Shown: positions 36,102 to 44,431 of the stretch, one piece after another
How the letters are laid out: each line of letters starts with the position of its first letter
Position numbering within the stretch: position 1 is the first letter of the stretch
Assembly: GCA_036524855.1 (NCBI GenBank)
Contig: DATDBL010000238.1
Span: forward strand, 12,567-76,566
DNA length: 64,000 nt
Source: Aldersonia sp036524855
GTDB taxonomy: Bacteria; Actinomycetota; Actinomycetes; Mycobacteriales; Mycobacteriaceae
Direction of reading: 5' to 3'
Program-made: the position numbers and the translations under genes
Notes under the pieces: model-generated
Told to the model about the DNA's origin: nothing
Seen by the model: only the letters and a program-made list of their open reading frames with translations
Databases searched by the model: none

Positions 36102-37027
36102 CGGGACGTGCGGGCCAGGATGCGAAGCTTGAGCTTCTGCTGGCACTCGACGAAGAAGCTTCCGCCCGCCTGATCGAACTGAGTCTCGCCCTTAAGGGGA
36201 TTGATCCCTCCGGTGACGAGACGCTCAAATTCGATGAGAATCTGCTTGCTGCCGTCATGGCAGATCCGCAGACGGCTTCGACCGCCTATCGCCGAGATCC
36301 AGAGCGGTTCAAGCTACTTATCAGGAGTGATATCACCGCGAAGGACGTCGCCGCGGTCGCGGCAAGGTGCGAAGTGGTACGCCGATTCGAACAGCTACTT
36401 GATGATCCGATTGAATTCGAGAAGACACGGGCAGGTGGCAAACATGAGGCCGTATGGCAGCGGTTCTTCGAGGCGAATCCCTGGCTCCTTGGTGTCGGCC
36501 TTTCGGGACATCTGTTCACCGCGTGGGATCCGAAGAAGCTGGAGAAGAGTGTCGGAGGGTCCACGGTTGCCGAGGTTGGCAAACGGGTCGACGCGTTGCT
36601 GACAACCAGCGGGCTTGTGAGGTCACTTGTGCTTGCCGAGATCAAGCGTCACGATGATCCGCTGCTTGATCGGGAATATAGATCGGGCTGCTGGCCTGCT
36701 TCTTCCGAGGTGACTGCGGGTGTCGCTCAGACTCATACGACGGTGGAACGGGCCCGAGATGACCTAGGAGCTTGGTTGGCTGCGCGCGATGACGAAGGAT
36801 ACAGGACTGGCGAGGAAATCTACGCGGGTGCACCCAGATCCTTCCTCGTCATCGGCACGCTCGCGTCTCTGACGCGCAACGACAATGTCAATCCTGACAT
36901 GGTGCGCTCGTTCGAACTCTACCGCCGGAACATGCGCAACCCTGAGATCCTCACTTATGACGAGGTACTGGCGAGAGCGCGCTGGGGCATGGAGCTTCTT
37001 GAGCGAGCCGAACCAGGCGACAACTAG
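36098..37027 (+). CDS. Shedu (SduA-like, DUF4263) anti-phage nuclease
   Basis: A 309-residue protein with a C-terminal PD-(D/E)xK nuclease domain of the Shedu type. Core residues visible are the family start KHEAVWQRFFEANPWLL (115-131), Asp165 in KRVDALL, Glu181 and Lys183 in LVLAEIKRHDD, YRSGCW and Gln211. The first ~110 residues are a helical N-terminal domain, where Shedu proteins vary and sense the trigger. Shedu systems are reported to protect against phage by nucleic acid cleavage. Start GTG 36098 overlaps the upstream small gene. Base composition is clearly lower in GC than the flanking housekeeping genes, a sign of horizontal transfer. Confidence 0.85.
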   Translation: MTGRAGQDAKLELLLALDEEASARLIELSLALKGIDPSGDETLKFDENLLAAVMADPQTASTAYRRDPERFKLLIRSDITAKDVAAVAARCEVVRRFEQLLDDPIEFEKTRAGGKHEAVWQRFFEANPWLLGVGLSGHLFTAWDPKKLEKSVGGSTVAEVGKRVDALLTTSGLVRSLVLAEIKRHDDPLLDREYRSGCWPASSEVTAGVAQTHTTVERARDDLGAWLAARDDEGYRTGEEIYAGAPRSFLVIGTLASLTRNDNVNPDMVRSFELYRRNMRNPEILTYDEVLARARWGMELLERAEPGDN

Positions 37028-37190
37028 CCTGGATTGCGGATTGGTTGTCGTGCAATCGGTGTCATAGCCAGGACACGCGCTGCTGTTCGTTTCGCCGCCG
37101 TACACGCTTGGTGCTGTGGGTGGTTCACGTGACCCACGCGAACAGGACGAAGTGTAACTGTGAAGACTTCGCCCCAATCTGACGAGCAGC

Positions 37191-37985
37191 TCACAAATGG
37201 CAATCACCCACCGTAACTTCTCGTTCGGATGTTCCTCGATCGCCCAGACTCGGAGTCGCCGCTTCAGCAGCGAGTTCCTCGCGCACCCAGTGCTGCCCGG
37301 CGGGGAGACGGTCGAGGACGCAGTGGTGCCAGTCGAGGAGGCATACCGGACAAGGGCAGGCCCCGGAGCTGTTGCCGCCGGCGTGGCGGCCTTACCGCTG
37401 CCGAAGATGGCATCCAGCGCATGCAGGCAGTCCCGATCGATGGTGGACACGATTTCGAACCGATCCCGAAGACCTGATCGTTGATCATGTTCAACCACGT
37501 GATGCGGCGCTTCGTCATCGACCAGGTGCGGGTTCGCGGCCGCGTAGTTCTCCGCCCGCAAGTAGGTGTGGTCGGTCGCGCAGGACGTTCGCGGCCAGGC
37601 CCAGCCCGAAACCAACCGCGATATTTGGTTGTGATTCAAACTCCCACGAAAGCGATTCGGCGCCAGAATACCTCGGATCGCGCTCGACATAACGGCCGAA
37701 CACGGCGCCACGGTCGGGAACGCGGCCGGACGAGTCGGTTCGCCTCGTTGCAGGCTCGTTCGATCGCGGTGAGGAGTTCGGTTCCTGAGAGTGGTCGACG
37801 AGCGACATCCCCGCGTGTGTACTCGCGACACCAGACCAGAACCAGATCCCTGCCGACGCGGCGACCGAGGCGCTCGAACTCCGGTGTCGCCAGCTCACGG
37901 TCACACCACGTTCGAGGAACAACACTTCGACGAGGTCTGCCAGGGGACAGTCCGAGGCACCCTCGGCGACCGGATAGCGTGGTCA
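37191..37985 (-). pseudogene. Decayed partner gene of the AAA ATPase
   Basis: Protein-like pieces occur in changing frames: an ATG overlapping the ATPase stop (ATGA), then VAEGASDCPLADLVEVLFLE, then VGRDLVLVWCREYTRGDVA and TELLTAIERACNEANRLV, and at the end CPCPVCLLDWHHCVLDRL and QHWVREELAAEAA to a stop at 37191. At least three frameshifts are needed. The opening resembles the start of DUF4276/TOPRIM-type proteins that often follow AAA ATPases, but the match is weak. No intact ORF of matching quality spans the region. Confidence 0.45.
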
Positions 37986-39416
37986 TCCGGTGTGTTCGAG
38001 ATCCTCGGGTAGTCGGAGTTGCCGGCCCGGCGGGGCAGTGACGTATGGGAGGAGGTCCGAGATGTGCGCAACGGGGCGGGCGTCGGCGCTTCTCCACGTT
38101 CCGGCCAACGGCAATAGCGCCAAAGCCTTTACGATGTGCCCGTTCGGCGCGACCTGGGGCCGGGTCTCGGCGAGGAGGACATCTTCACCACTGCACAGCG
38201 TCACCACTCCGGGGGAGTGCGTGTTCACGATGACCTGACGGAACGGGTTCGCTTCAGCGGGTTCCTGCTGAGGATCCACGGCGAGTTCGCGGACCAGTTG
38301 GATCATCGCCTCGAGGTTCGCCGGGTGGATCCCGTTCTCGGGCTCCTCCATGCAGATGAGACCGCCCACCGTCGGGTCCTCGAGCAACACACAGAGCGCT
38401 AGGAAACGGAGCGTCCCTTCCGAGAGTGCCCGCGCGGGAAGGCGGAGGCCGGACCGCTCATGCAGGAACAGCGTCAACGACTCCCGTACGGGATCGGGTT
38501 CCACCTCGAGGGTGTCCACGCCGAGATCGGCGAGGTCGGCGAGGCGCCCCGCGATCCGCGCGTACGTAGCCGCCTCGGTGGCAGGGCCTGACCCCTCGCC
38601 CGCGTGCTGTGTCACTCGGTACAAAGTCCCAGCCAGGTGTGAGCCGTCGGCACCGAGCACTCGGGCATCGGAGAACGAGTTCGGCGTCCTCAGCGCCGAT
38701 GGTTCGAGCGCCAGACGCCGCCAACTCTGCATCTCCTGGCGCGCGGCGAGGATGGTCGGTTGATCAACGGTCACCACCGTGCTGACGATCGTCCGGCCAG
38801 CGCCCAGCGCCGGCCGGGGTTGTGGACGCCCTCGGCTCCCACCATCACCGTGCACGTTGATGATGACACTGTCGGTGCTGGTATCGGTGGAGATGAACGG
38901 GCCGCCGCGGCGTTCGCCGAGCACGACTCTGTCGCGGAAACGAGCCTTGCTGTGCTTGAACCTCAGATGCTTTGGTGCCTCACCTCTGGTGATGTGAACC
39001 AAGCGCTCGGACAACAGAGTGAGCCGGCCCACACTGGCCTCATCACTCGCCTTGGTGTATCCCAGGGAGACTTCGTAGCGCAGAAAAGTCGTCGTGGCTT
39101 GCGCGGATGCTCCGAAGTCGTCGGTGACTTCCGACGGGACGATCATCTCGGCGCAGAGAGTCATCCTGTGCTCGTCCCCGTGGTACCCGTCCCAGAAGAG
39201 GTCTCGCGGGTCTCCGATTCGGCCATCCGCGATGTCGCGCACCTTCCGCGACGCCTCGGGCAGGGTCTCCGTCGCGAGCAGGGAGAGGAACTCGATCGCG
39301 TCGAAAACGTTCGACTTTCCGACGCCATTGGGGCCTGCGATGCAGGTGAAGGGGCCGAAGTCGACCGTGAGGTCGATCAGGTTCTTGAAACCCTTGACTT
39401 CGAGCCTGGTCAACAT
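37983..39416 (-). CDS. AAA-family ATPase (AAA_21/OLD-like), probable defence component
   Basis: A 477-residue SMC/ABC-type ATPase. It starts MLTRLEVKGFKNLIDLTVDF, with Walker A AGPNGVGKSNVFDAIEF, the signature-like ALSEGTLRFLALCVLLED, Walker B GLICMEEPENGIHP and the switch His in VNTHSPG. There is no nuclease domain at the C-terminus. Such ATPases usually work with a partner encoded next door, as in PARIS, Septu or AAA-DUF4276 pairs; here the downstream gene overlaps by three bases but is broken. Lies 17 bases downstream of pknK on the same strand. The system type cannot be assigned with the partner decayed. Confidence 0.75.
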   Translation of the reverse strand: MLTRLEVKGFKNLIDLTVDFGPFTCIAGPNGVGKSNVFDAIEFLSLLATETLPEASRKVRDIADGRIGDPRDLFWDGYHGDEHRMTLCAEMIVPSEVTDDFGASAQATTTFLRYEVSLGYTKASDEASVGRLTLLSERLVHITRGEAPKHLRFKHSKARFRDRVVLGERRGGPFISTDTSTDSVIINVHGDGGSRGRPQPRPALGAGRTIVSTVVTVDQPTILAARQEMQSWRRLALEPSALRTPNSFSDARVLGADGSHLAGTLYRVTQHAGEGSGPATEAATYARIAGRLADLADLGVDTLEVEPDPVRESLTLFLHERSGLRLPARALSEGTLRFLALCVLLEDPTVGGLICMEEPENGIHPANLEAMIQLVRELAVDPQQEPAEANPFRQVIVNTHSPGVVTLCSGEDVLLAETRPQVAPNGHIVKALALLPLAGTWRSADARPVAHISDLLPYVTAPPGRQLRLPEDLEHTG

Positions 39417-39433
39417 GCCGTCACACTACCGAC

Positions 39434-42400
39434 TTACCCGTCGACCAGTGCCAACGCTTCCCGCGTGTGCCAGCCCGCGTCGAGCAGCAGTTGCGTCAGC
39501 CCCAGATCGCGGCAGCGCGCGGCGGCGGGCGCCAACTCCTGCGCGGCGGCGCCGGAATCCCCCGCCGCGGCAAGGCAACTCGCGTGCAGGATGAACGCCT
39601 CGAGTTCGGCCTTGGGTCGACGGTTCGCGCGGATTCGGTCGAGCAGCGCGGCCGACCGCGCCACCGCCGTCGAACGGTCGGCGGCCGCATCGCGCTCGAG
39701 CAGGGCGCGGATCGCGGTCTGCTCCTCCAGTTCGTAGGTCAGACCCACGATCGCGTTGGCATCGGTGGCCGCGGCGCCGGACGCGGGAACCTCGCCGTCG
39801 AGCCAGCCGAGCCGAACGCGTTCGTTCCACATCCGCGCGGCCAGCCGCGGGGTTCCCCACTCGGTGGCGGCGTGGGTGCCCTCGGCCAGGCGCGCTCGCG
39901 CTGCCTCCTCGTCGCCGAGCAGCGCCTTCAACCGGGCGCCGGTGCCGAGGGTCGCGAGCATGAAGTCGGTGATGCCGCCCTCGGTCCCGAGTTCGTGGCT
40001 GCGGTCGAGCAGGCTCTCGGCCTCGCGCAGATCGCCCAGGGCGTAACGCAGTTCGCCGAGCATCGCGCTGGCCAGGCGGGCCGCGTGCGAGTGGCTCGCG
40101 CCGCCGTCGTAGGCGAGTTGTACGCCCGCACGAAACTCGTGCTCCGCCTCGCCGACCTGCAACTGTTCCCACGCCGCCATCCCGGAGTAGCAATGCCCGA
40201 ACACCTGGATGAACGGTCCGTAGTTGCGGCGGTGGTACGGCCGCGCCCAGATCTGGCGGCGCCGTGCGGCATCGAAGCGGAACCGGTACACGCTCGACAG
40301 CGTGTCCACATTCGCGGCGACCGATACCACGCGCGGCGGCAACTCGTCGGCGTGGTCGAGGGCGTCGTCGACGAGTTCGGCGATCGACCCGATGTCGTCG
40401 ACGGTCACCGCGCGCACGGCCTCGATGACCTTGGCCTCGGCCTGCCACCGGGCGGTGCGGGGATCGGCGGTCGGATCGAGCGCCTCCACCCCGGCCAGGA
40501 GTTTGCGCATCTCCTCTCGCCGCGGCCGCACCAGCATTGCCTTCGCCCACGCCCGGTCCAGTTGCAGGCGGGGCCGCGCAGCGACCTGGCCCGCGGGTAG
40601 TTTGTCGAGCAGGCGCAGAAGTGTGCCCAGCCGCGACCGCTCGATTAGGTCGGGGCTGTGCTCCTCGACGAGTTCCATCGCGCGGTCCGAATCACCCGCG
40701 GCGAGTGCGTGATCCACGGCCTCGCTGAGCATGCCGTGCTCGACGAACCACGTCGACGCAGTCTTCTGCAACTTCCGCAGTCGCTCGGGCTGATCGCGGG
40801 CGAGACGACGACGCAGAAAGTTGGCGAACATGTGGTGATAGCGGAACCATTCGCCGGCGTCGTCGATCCGGTGCAGGAACAGATCCTGCGCCTCGATGTC
40901 CTCGAGCATCTCCGCACCGTCGGGTACGCCCGACAGCGCCTCGGCCAGTTCGCCGCAGATCCGTTCCGGCACACAGGTATCGAGCACGAAATCCAGGGTC
41001 TGCGAATCCAGGGTGGAGAGCACGTTCTCGGTGAGGTAGTCGCTGACGCCACGGTGCCGACCGGACATGCGCCGGATGATCGTCGTCGGGTCGGCACGTC
41101 CGCGCAGCGACAGTGACACGAGTTGCAGCGCCGCGGCCCACCCCTCCGTCGTCGTGTTCAACTCCGCGATCTCGTGCTCGTCGAGGTGCAGCCCGCCGAA
41201 TCCGACGAGGAATTTCGATGATTCCGTGTCATCGAAACGCAGTGCTCCCGAGTCGATCTCGATCAGTTCGTCGGCCAGCCGCAGCCGTGTGATCGGCAGG
41301 TTCTGCTGCGAGCGGCTGGTGATGATCAACTGCAGGTGATGGCAGCCGTTGTCGAGCAGGAGCTCGAGCGCGGCGATCGTCGGCGGGTCGCTCACGCGGT
41401 GCCAGTCGTCGATCACCACCACCACGAACGTGCGCTGGCTGTGGATCCGGTTGATCAGCGAGCTCAGCACGTAGCGCTGCGCCTCCTCGCCGCCCTCCTC
41501 GAGCACCTGCGCCGAGCTTGCGACGACCGACGGCGCCACCAGGTGCAGTGCCTCGAGCAGGTGGGTGAGGAACCAGACGACGTTGTTGTCGTCGTGGTCG
41601 ATGCTCAACCACGCGACGGGCACGCCCTCGGCGATCAGCGTGTCGCGCCACTGCGCGGCGAGGGTGCTCTTGCCGAACCCGGCGGGTGCGTGGATCAGCA
41701 CCAGACGCCGCCGGCTGCCGGCGCGCAGCGTGTCGATAAGGCGTTGCCGCTGCACGAGTCGGCGCGGGTTGAACGGTGGGCGGTACTTCGTGATCGCGCC
41801 GGGCGGCGTCGTCGTGGACGTGGTCGGCGGTCGCGTCCCCGACACGGCGCCGGGATCGACCGGCGGCGGTTCGTCGACGTCCGCGTCCGGGATGGCCATG
41901 TCGGTGACGGCGAGTCCGTGCCGGCGTTCCACCTGGCGCAGTTCGCGGCCGACGTCCAGCGCGGTGCGCGGCCGGCCGTCCGGTTCGCGCGCCATGGCGT
42001 GCTCGATGGCGCTGCACAGGTCGTCGGGCAGGTCGTCGCGGTGCAGTTCCTGGGTCGGTGAGTGGGCGATGCGGATGAACTGGGCGACCACGCTCTCACC
42101 CTCGCGCCGCTCCACCGCCGCATGCCCGGTCACGAGACAGAACAGCGTCGCGCCCAGGCCGTAGATGTCGGCGGCGACCGACGCGCCCCGACCCTCGAGC
42201 ACCTCGGGCGCGGTGTAGGCAGGCGAGCCGGTGATCTCGCCCGTCGTCGTCTCGAACCCACCCGACACCCGGGCGATGCCGAAGTCGGTCAACTGTGGCT
42301 CGCCGTAGTCGTTGAGCAGGATGTTCGCCGGTTTCACGTCGCGGTGCAGGGTGCCGATACGGTGCGCGGTCTCGAGCGCTCCGGCCATCTTGATCGCGAC

Positions 42401-42817
42401 CCGCACCGCGTCCGGCCAGGGGAGCGGCCCGCTGGTTCGAATCTGGCGTCCCAGCGAGTCGCGCCGGTGATACGGCATGACCAGGTAGGGCCGGTCGGAG
42501 TCGGTGACGCCGACCTCGAAGACGTGCACGATGTTCGGGTGCCCTGACAGCCGGCCCATCGCCTGTTGCTCCCGGAAGAAGCGGTCGCGGCTCTCCGGGT
42601 CGAGGTCGGTGGAGAGGATCTTGATCGCCACGGTCCGGTCGAGCGCCTGCTGGCGGGCACGGAACACGGTCCCGAATCCGCCGCGGCCCACCTCGGCGAC
42701 CTCGTCGAAACCGCGCGCGGTCAGTTCCTTGGCCCCGAGATCGGCGTCGAACACTGGCACCACATAGTGCTGTGTTTTCTCCGTTCGTTCGACGCTCTCG
42801 AACTCGCTGTCCGCCAT
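39434..42817 (-). CDS. pknK: PknK-like Ser/Thr protein kinase with MalT-type STAND ATPase
   Basis: An 1127-residue protein. Residues ~35-300 are an STPK: glycine loop EVGRGGFGTVFRA, VAIKIL Lys, catalytic HRDVKPANIL and DFGIARVS. A Pro/Thr linker leads to a MalT-like STAND ATPase from ~350 (KYRPPFNPRRLVQRQRLIDT, Walker A HAPAGFGKSTLAA, Walker B VVVIDDWH) and then TPR-like helical repeats to the end. No LuxR HTH is seen at the C-terminus. The length is close to mycobacterial PknK (about 1110), a regulator of growth and stress responses. ATG 42817. A perfect 15-base tandem duplication lies just upstream. Confidence 0.85.
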   Translation of the reverse strand: MADSEFESVERTEKTQHYVVPVFDADLGAKELTARGFDEVAEVGRGGFGTVFRARQQALDRTVAIKILSTDLDPESRDRFFREQQAMGRLSGHPNIVHVFEVGVTDSDRPYLVMPYHRRDSLGRQIRTSGPLPWPDAVRVAIKMAGALETAHRIGTLHRDVKPANILLNDYGEPQLTDFGIARVSGGFETTTGEITGSPAYTAPEVLEGRGASVAADIYGLGATLFCLVTGHAAVERREGESVVAQFIRIAHSPTQELHRDDLPDDLCSAIEHAMAREPDGRPRTALDVGRELRQVERRHGLAVTDMAIPDADVDEPPPVDPGAVSGTRPPTTSTTTPPGAITKYRPPFNPRRLVQRQRLIDTLRAGSRRRLVLIHAPAGFGKSTLAAQWRDTLIAEGVPVAWLSIDHDDNNVVWFLTHLLEALHLVAPSVVASSAQVLEEGGEEAQRYVLSSLINRIHSQRTFVVVVIDDWHRVSDPPTIAALELLLDNGCHHLQLIITSRSQQNLPITRLRLADELIEIDSGALRFDDTESSKFLVGFGGLHLDEHEIAELNTTTEGWAAALQLVSLSLRGRADPTTIIRRMSGRHRGVSDYLTENVLSTLDSQTLDFVLDTCVPERICGELAEALSGVPDGAEMLEDIEAQDLFLHRIDDAGEWFRYHHMFANFLRRRLARDQPERLRKLQKTASTWFVEHGMLSEAVDHALAAGDSDRAMELVEEHSPDLIERSRLGTLLRLLDKLPAGQVAARPRLQLDRAWAKAMLVRPRREEMRKLLAGVEALDPTADPRTARWQAEAKVIEAVRAVTVDDIGSIAELVDDALDHADELPPRVVSVAANVDTLSSVYRFRFDAARRRQIWARPYHRRNYGPFIQVFGHCYSGMAAWEQLQVGEAEHEFRAGVQLAYDGGASHSHAARLASAMLGELRYALGDLREAESLLDRSHELGTEGGITDFMLATLGTGARLKALLGDEEAARARLAEGTHAATEWGTPRLAARMWNERVRLGWLDGEVPASGAAATDANAIVGLTYELEEQTAIRALLERDAAADRSTAVARSAALLDRIRANRRPKAELEAFILHASCLAAAGDSGAAAQELAPAAARCRDLGLTQLLLDAGWHTREALALVDG

Positions 42818-42853
42818 CGCCGGAACCGCTTCTTGCCGTGTCGGAGTTGCTGT

Positions 42854-42883
42854 GCTGTTACCGAAATCGCTGTTACCGAAATC
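42854..42883. repeat. Perfect 15-base tandem repeat upstream of pknK
   Basis: GCTGTTACCGAAATC occurs twice back to back (42854-42868 and 42869-42883), 37 bases upstream of the pknK ATG. It may be a pair of activator/repressor half sites or a recent slip duplication in the pknK leader. Confidence 0.55.
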
Positions 42884-43181
42884 ACAGCATAGTCCCGAGT
42901 CGGACGCGCGACCGGGCTTCGGGTGGCCGCCGTCACCGTACCTACCGAAGAGTAGGGAACTCGGTGTAGACTCGCCGTTAAGTTAACTAAGATTCGCAAC
43001 GCAGCGAACATGCCCTGACTGGCCCTTGGCCTGCTGAAGTGCAGGTTCTAAGGTAAAGAAGGTGTCGTGCGGCGGGTGTCGCGGATACGAGGTTTACCGA
43101 ACATCGCGTTACGCCACGCCGCGCCCAAACGCCCGACCGGGCGGGGAGGAACGGCACACGCAATAGGAAGGGCACGTCAAC
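42884..43181. promoter_or_regulatory. Divergent promoter region of pknK and fadAB
   Basis: No gene seen. An unusually AT-rich patch for this genome, around ttaagttaactaa (42978-42990) with the palindrome AGTTAACT at 42981-42988, is a candidate -10 or operator for fadAB. The rest is GC-rich, and aggaag precedes the fadA start. Confidence 0.4.
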
Positions 43182-44396
43182 GTGACGACAGAGGCGTTTA
43201 TCTACGAGGCGATCCGGACACCGCGCGGACGCGGGAAGAAGACCGGTTCGCTGCACTCGGTCAAGCCGCTCGATCTGGTCACCGGCCTGATCGGCGAACT
43301 GCGCACCCGCTACCCGGACCTCGACGAAGACCGGATCTCGGACCTCATCCTCGGTGTCGTCAGCCCGGTCGGTGACCAGGGCGCGGACATCGCGCGTACC
43401 GCCGTCACCGCGGCGAACCTGCCCGTCACCGTCGGTGGCGTACAGATCAACCGGTTCTGCGCGTCCGGGCTGGAGGCGGTCAACATGGCGGCGCAGAAGG
43501 TGCGCTCGGGCTTCGACGACCTGGTGATCGCCGGTGGCGTCGAGTCGATGTCGCGGGTCCCGATGGCCAGCGACGGCGGCGCGTGGGCGATGGACCCGGC
43601 CACCAACTACGACACCTACTTCGTGCCCCAGGGCATCTCCGCCGACCTGATCGCGACCATCGAGGGCTTCAGCCGCGACGACGTCGACGCGTACGCGGTG
43701 CGGTCGCAGGATCTCGCCGCCCAGGCCTGGTCGGGCGGGTATTTCGCCAAGTCCGTCGTTCCGGTGCGCGACATCAACGGCCTGGTCGTCCTCGACCACG
43801 ACGAGCACATGCGCCCCGGCACCACCGCCGAGGATCTCGCCAAGCTGGACCCGTCGTTCGCGATCATGGGCGAGATGGGCGGTTTCGACGCGGTCGCGCT
43901 GCAGAAGTACCACTTCGTGGAGAAGATCGACCACGTTCACCACGGCGGCAACAGTTCCGGCATCGTCGACGGCTCCGCGCTCGTGCTTGTGGGTACCAAG
44001 GAAGCAGGAGACGCGTCGAATCTCACGCCGCGCGCCCGCATCGTCGCGACCGCCACCAGCGGCGCCGACTCGACCATCATGCTCACCGGGCCGACGCCGG
44101 CCACACGTAAGGCGCTCGCCAAGGCCGGGCTGACCATGGACGACCTCGACCTCGTCGAGATCAACGAGGCGTTCGCGTCCGTGGTGCTCAAGTTCCAGAA
44201 GGACCTGAACATCCCCGACGAGAAGCTGAACGTCAACGGCGGCGCCATCGCGATGGGCCACCCGCTCGGCGCGACCGGCGCCATGATCACCGGCACCGTC
44301 GTCGACGAACTCGAGCGCCGCGGCGGCCGCTACGGCCTGATCACCCTGTGCATCGGCGGCGGAATGGGCGTCGCCACCATCATCGAGCGCGTCTGA
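43182..44396 (+). CDS. fadA: Acetyl-CoA acyltransferase FadA (beta-oxidation thiolase)
   Basis: A 404-residue thiolase, the beta subunit of the fatty acid oxidation complex. The nucleophile Cys is in INRFCASGLEAVNMAA (residue ~92), the His regions are EINEAFASVV and NVNGGAIAMGHPLGATGA, and the second Cys is in TLCIGGGMGVA. The GTG start follows aggaag. It is first in an operon with fadB, matching Rv0859-Rv0860. It cleaves 3-oxoacyl-CoA to acetyl-CoA and a shortened acyl-CoA. Confidence 0.95.
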   Translation: MTTEAFIYEAIRTPRGRGKKTGSLHSVKPLDLVTGLIGELRTRYPDLDEDRISDLILGVVSPVGDQGADIARTAVTAANLPVTVGGVQINRFCASGLEAVNMAAQKVRSGFDDLVIAGGVESMSRVPMASDGGAWAMDPATNYDTYFVPQGISADLIATIEGFSRDDVDAYAVRSQDLAAQAWSGGYFAKSVVPVRDINGLVVLDHDEHMRPGTTAEDLAKLDPSFAIMGEMGGFDAVALQKYHFVEKIDHVHHGGNSSGIVDGSALVLVGTKEAGDASNLTPRARIVATATSGADSTIMLTGPTPATRKALAKAGLTMDDLDLVEINEAFASVVLKFQKDLNIPDEKLNVNGGAIAMGHPLGATGAMITGTVVDELERRGGRYGLITLCIGGGMGVATIIERV

Positions 44397-44431
44397 CGCA
44401 ACCGAGCGCAGTCAGCGAGGAGAGACACATA

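Noticed and set aside
36764..37831. 355-residue minus-strand frame across the end of Shedu and the decayed gene
   Set aside because: Its sequence is not protein-like as a whole and it overlaps the Shedu C-terminus antisense; only short inner pieces may come from the broken AAA partner.
39467..40600. Plus-strand open frame opposite pknK
   Set aside because: Shadow of the PknK C-terminal repeats; no recognisable family.
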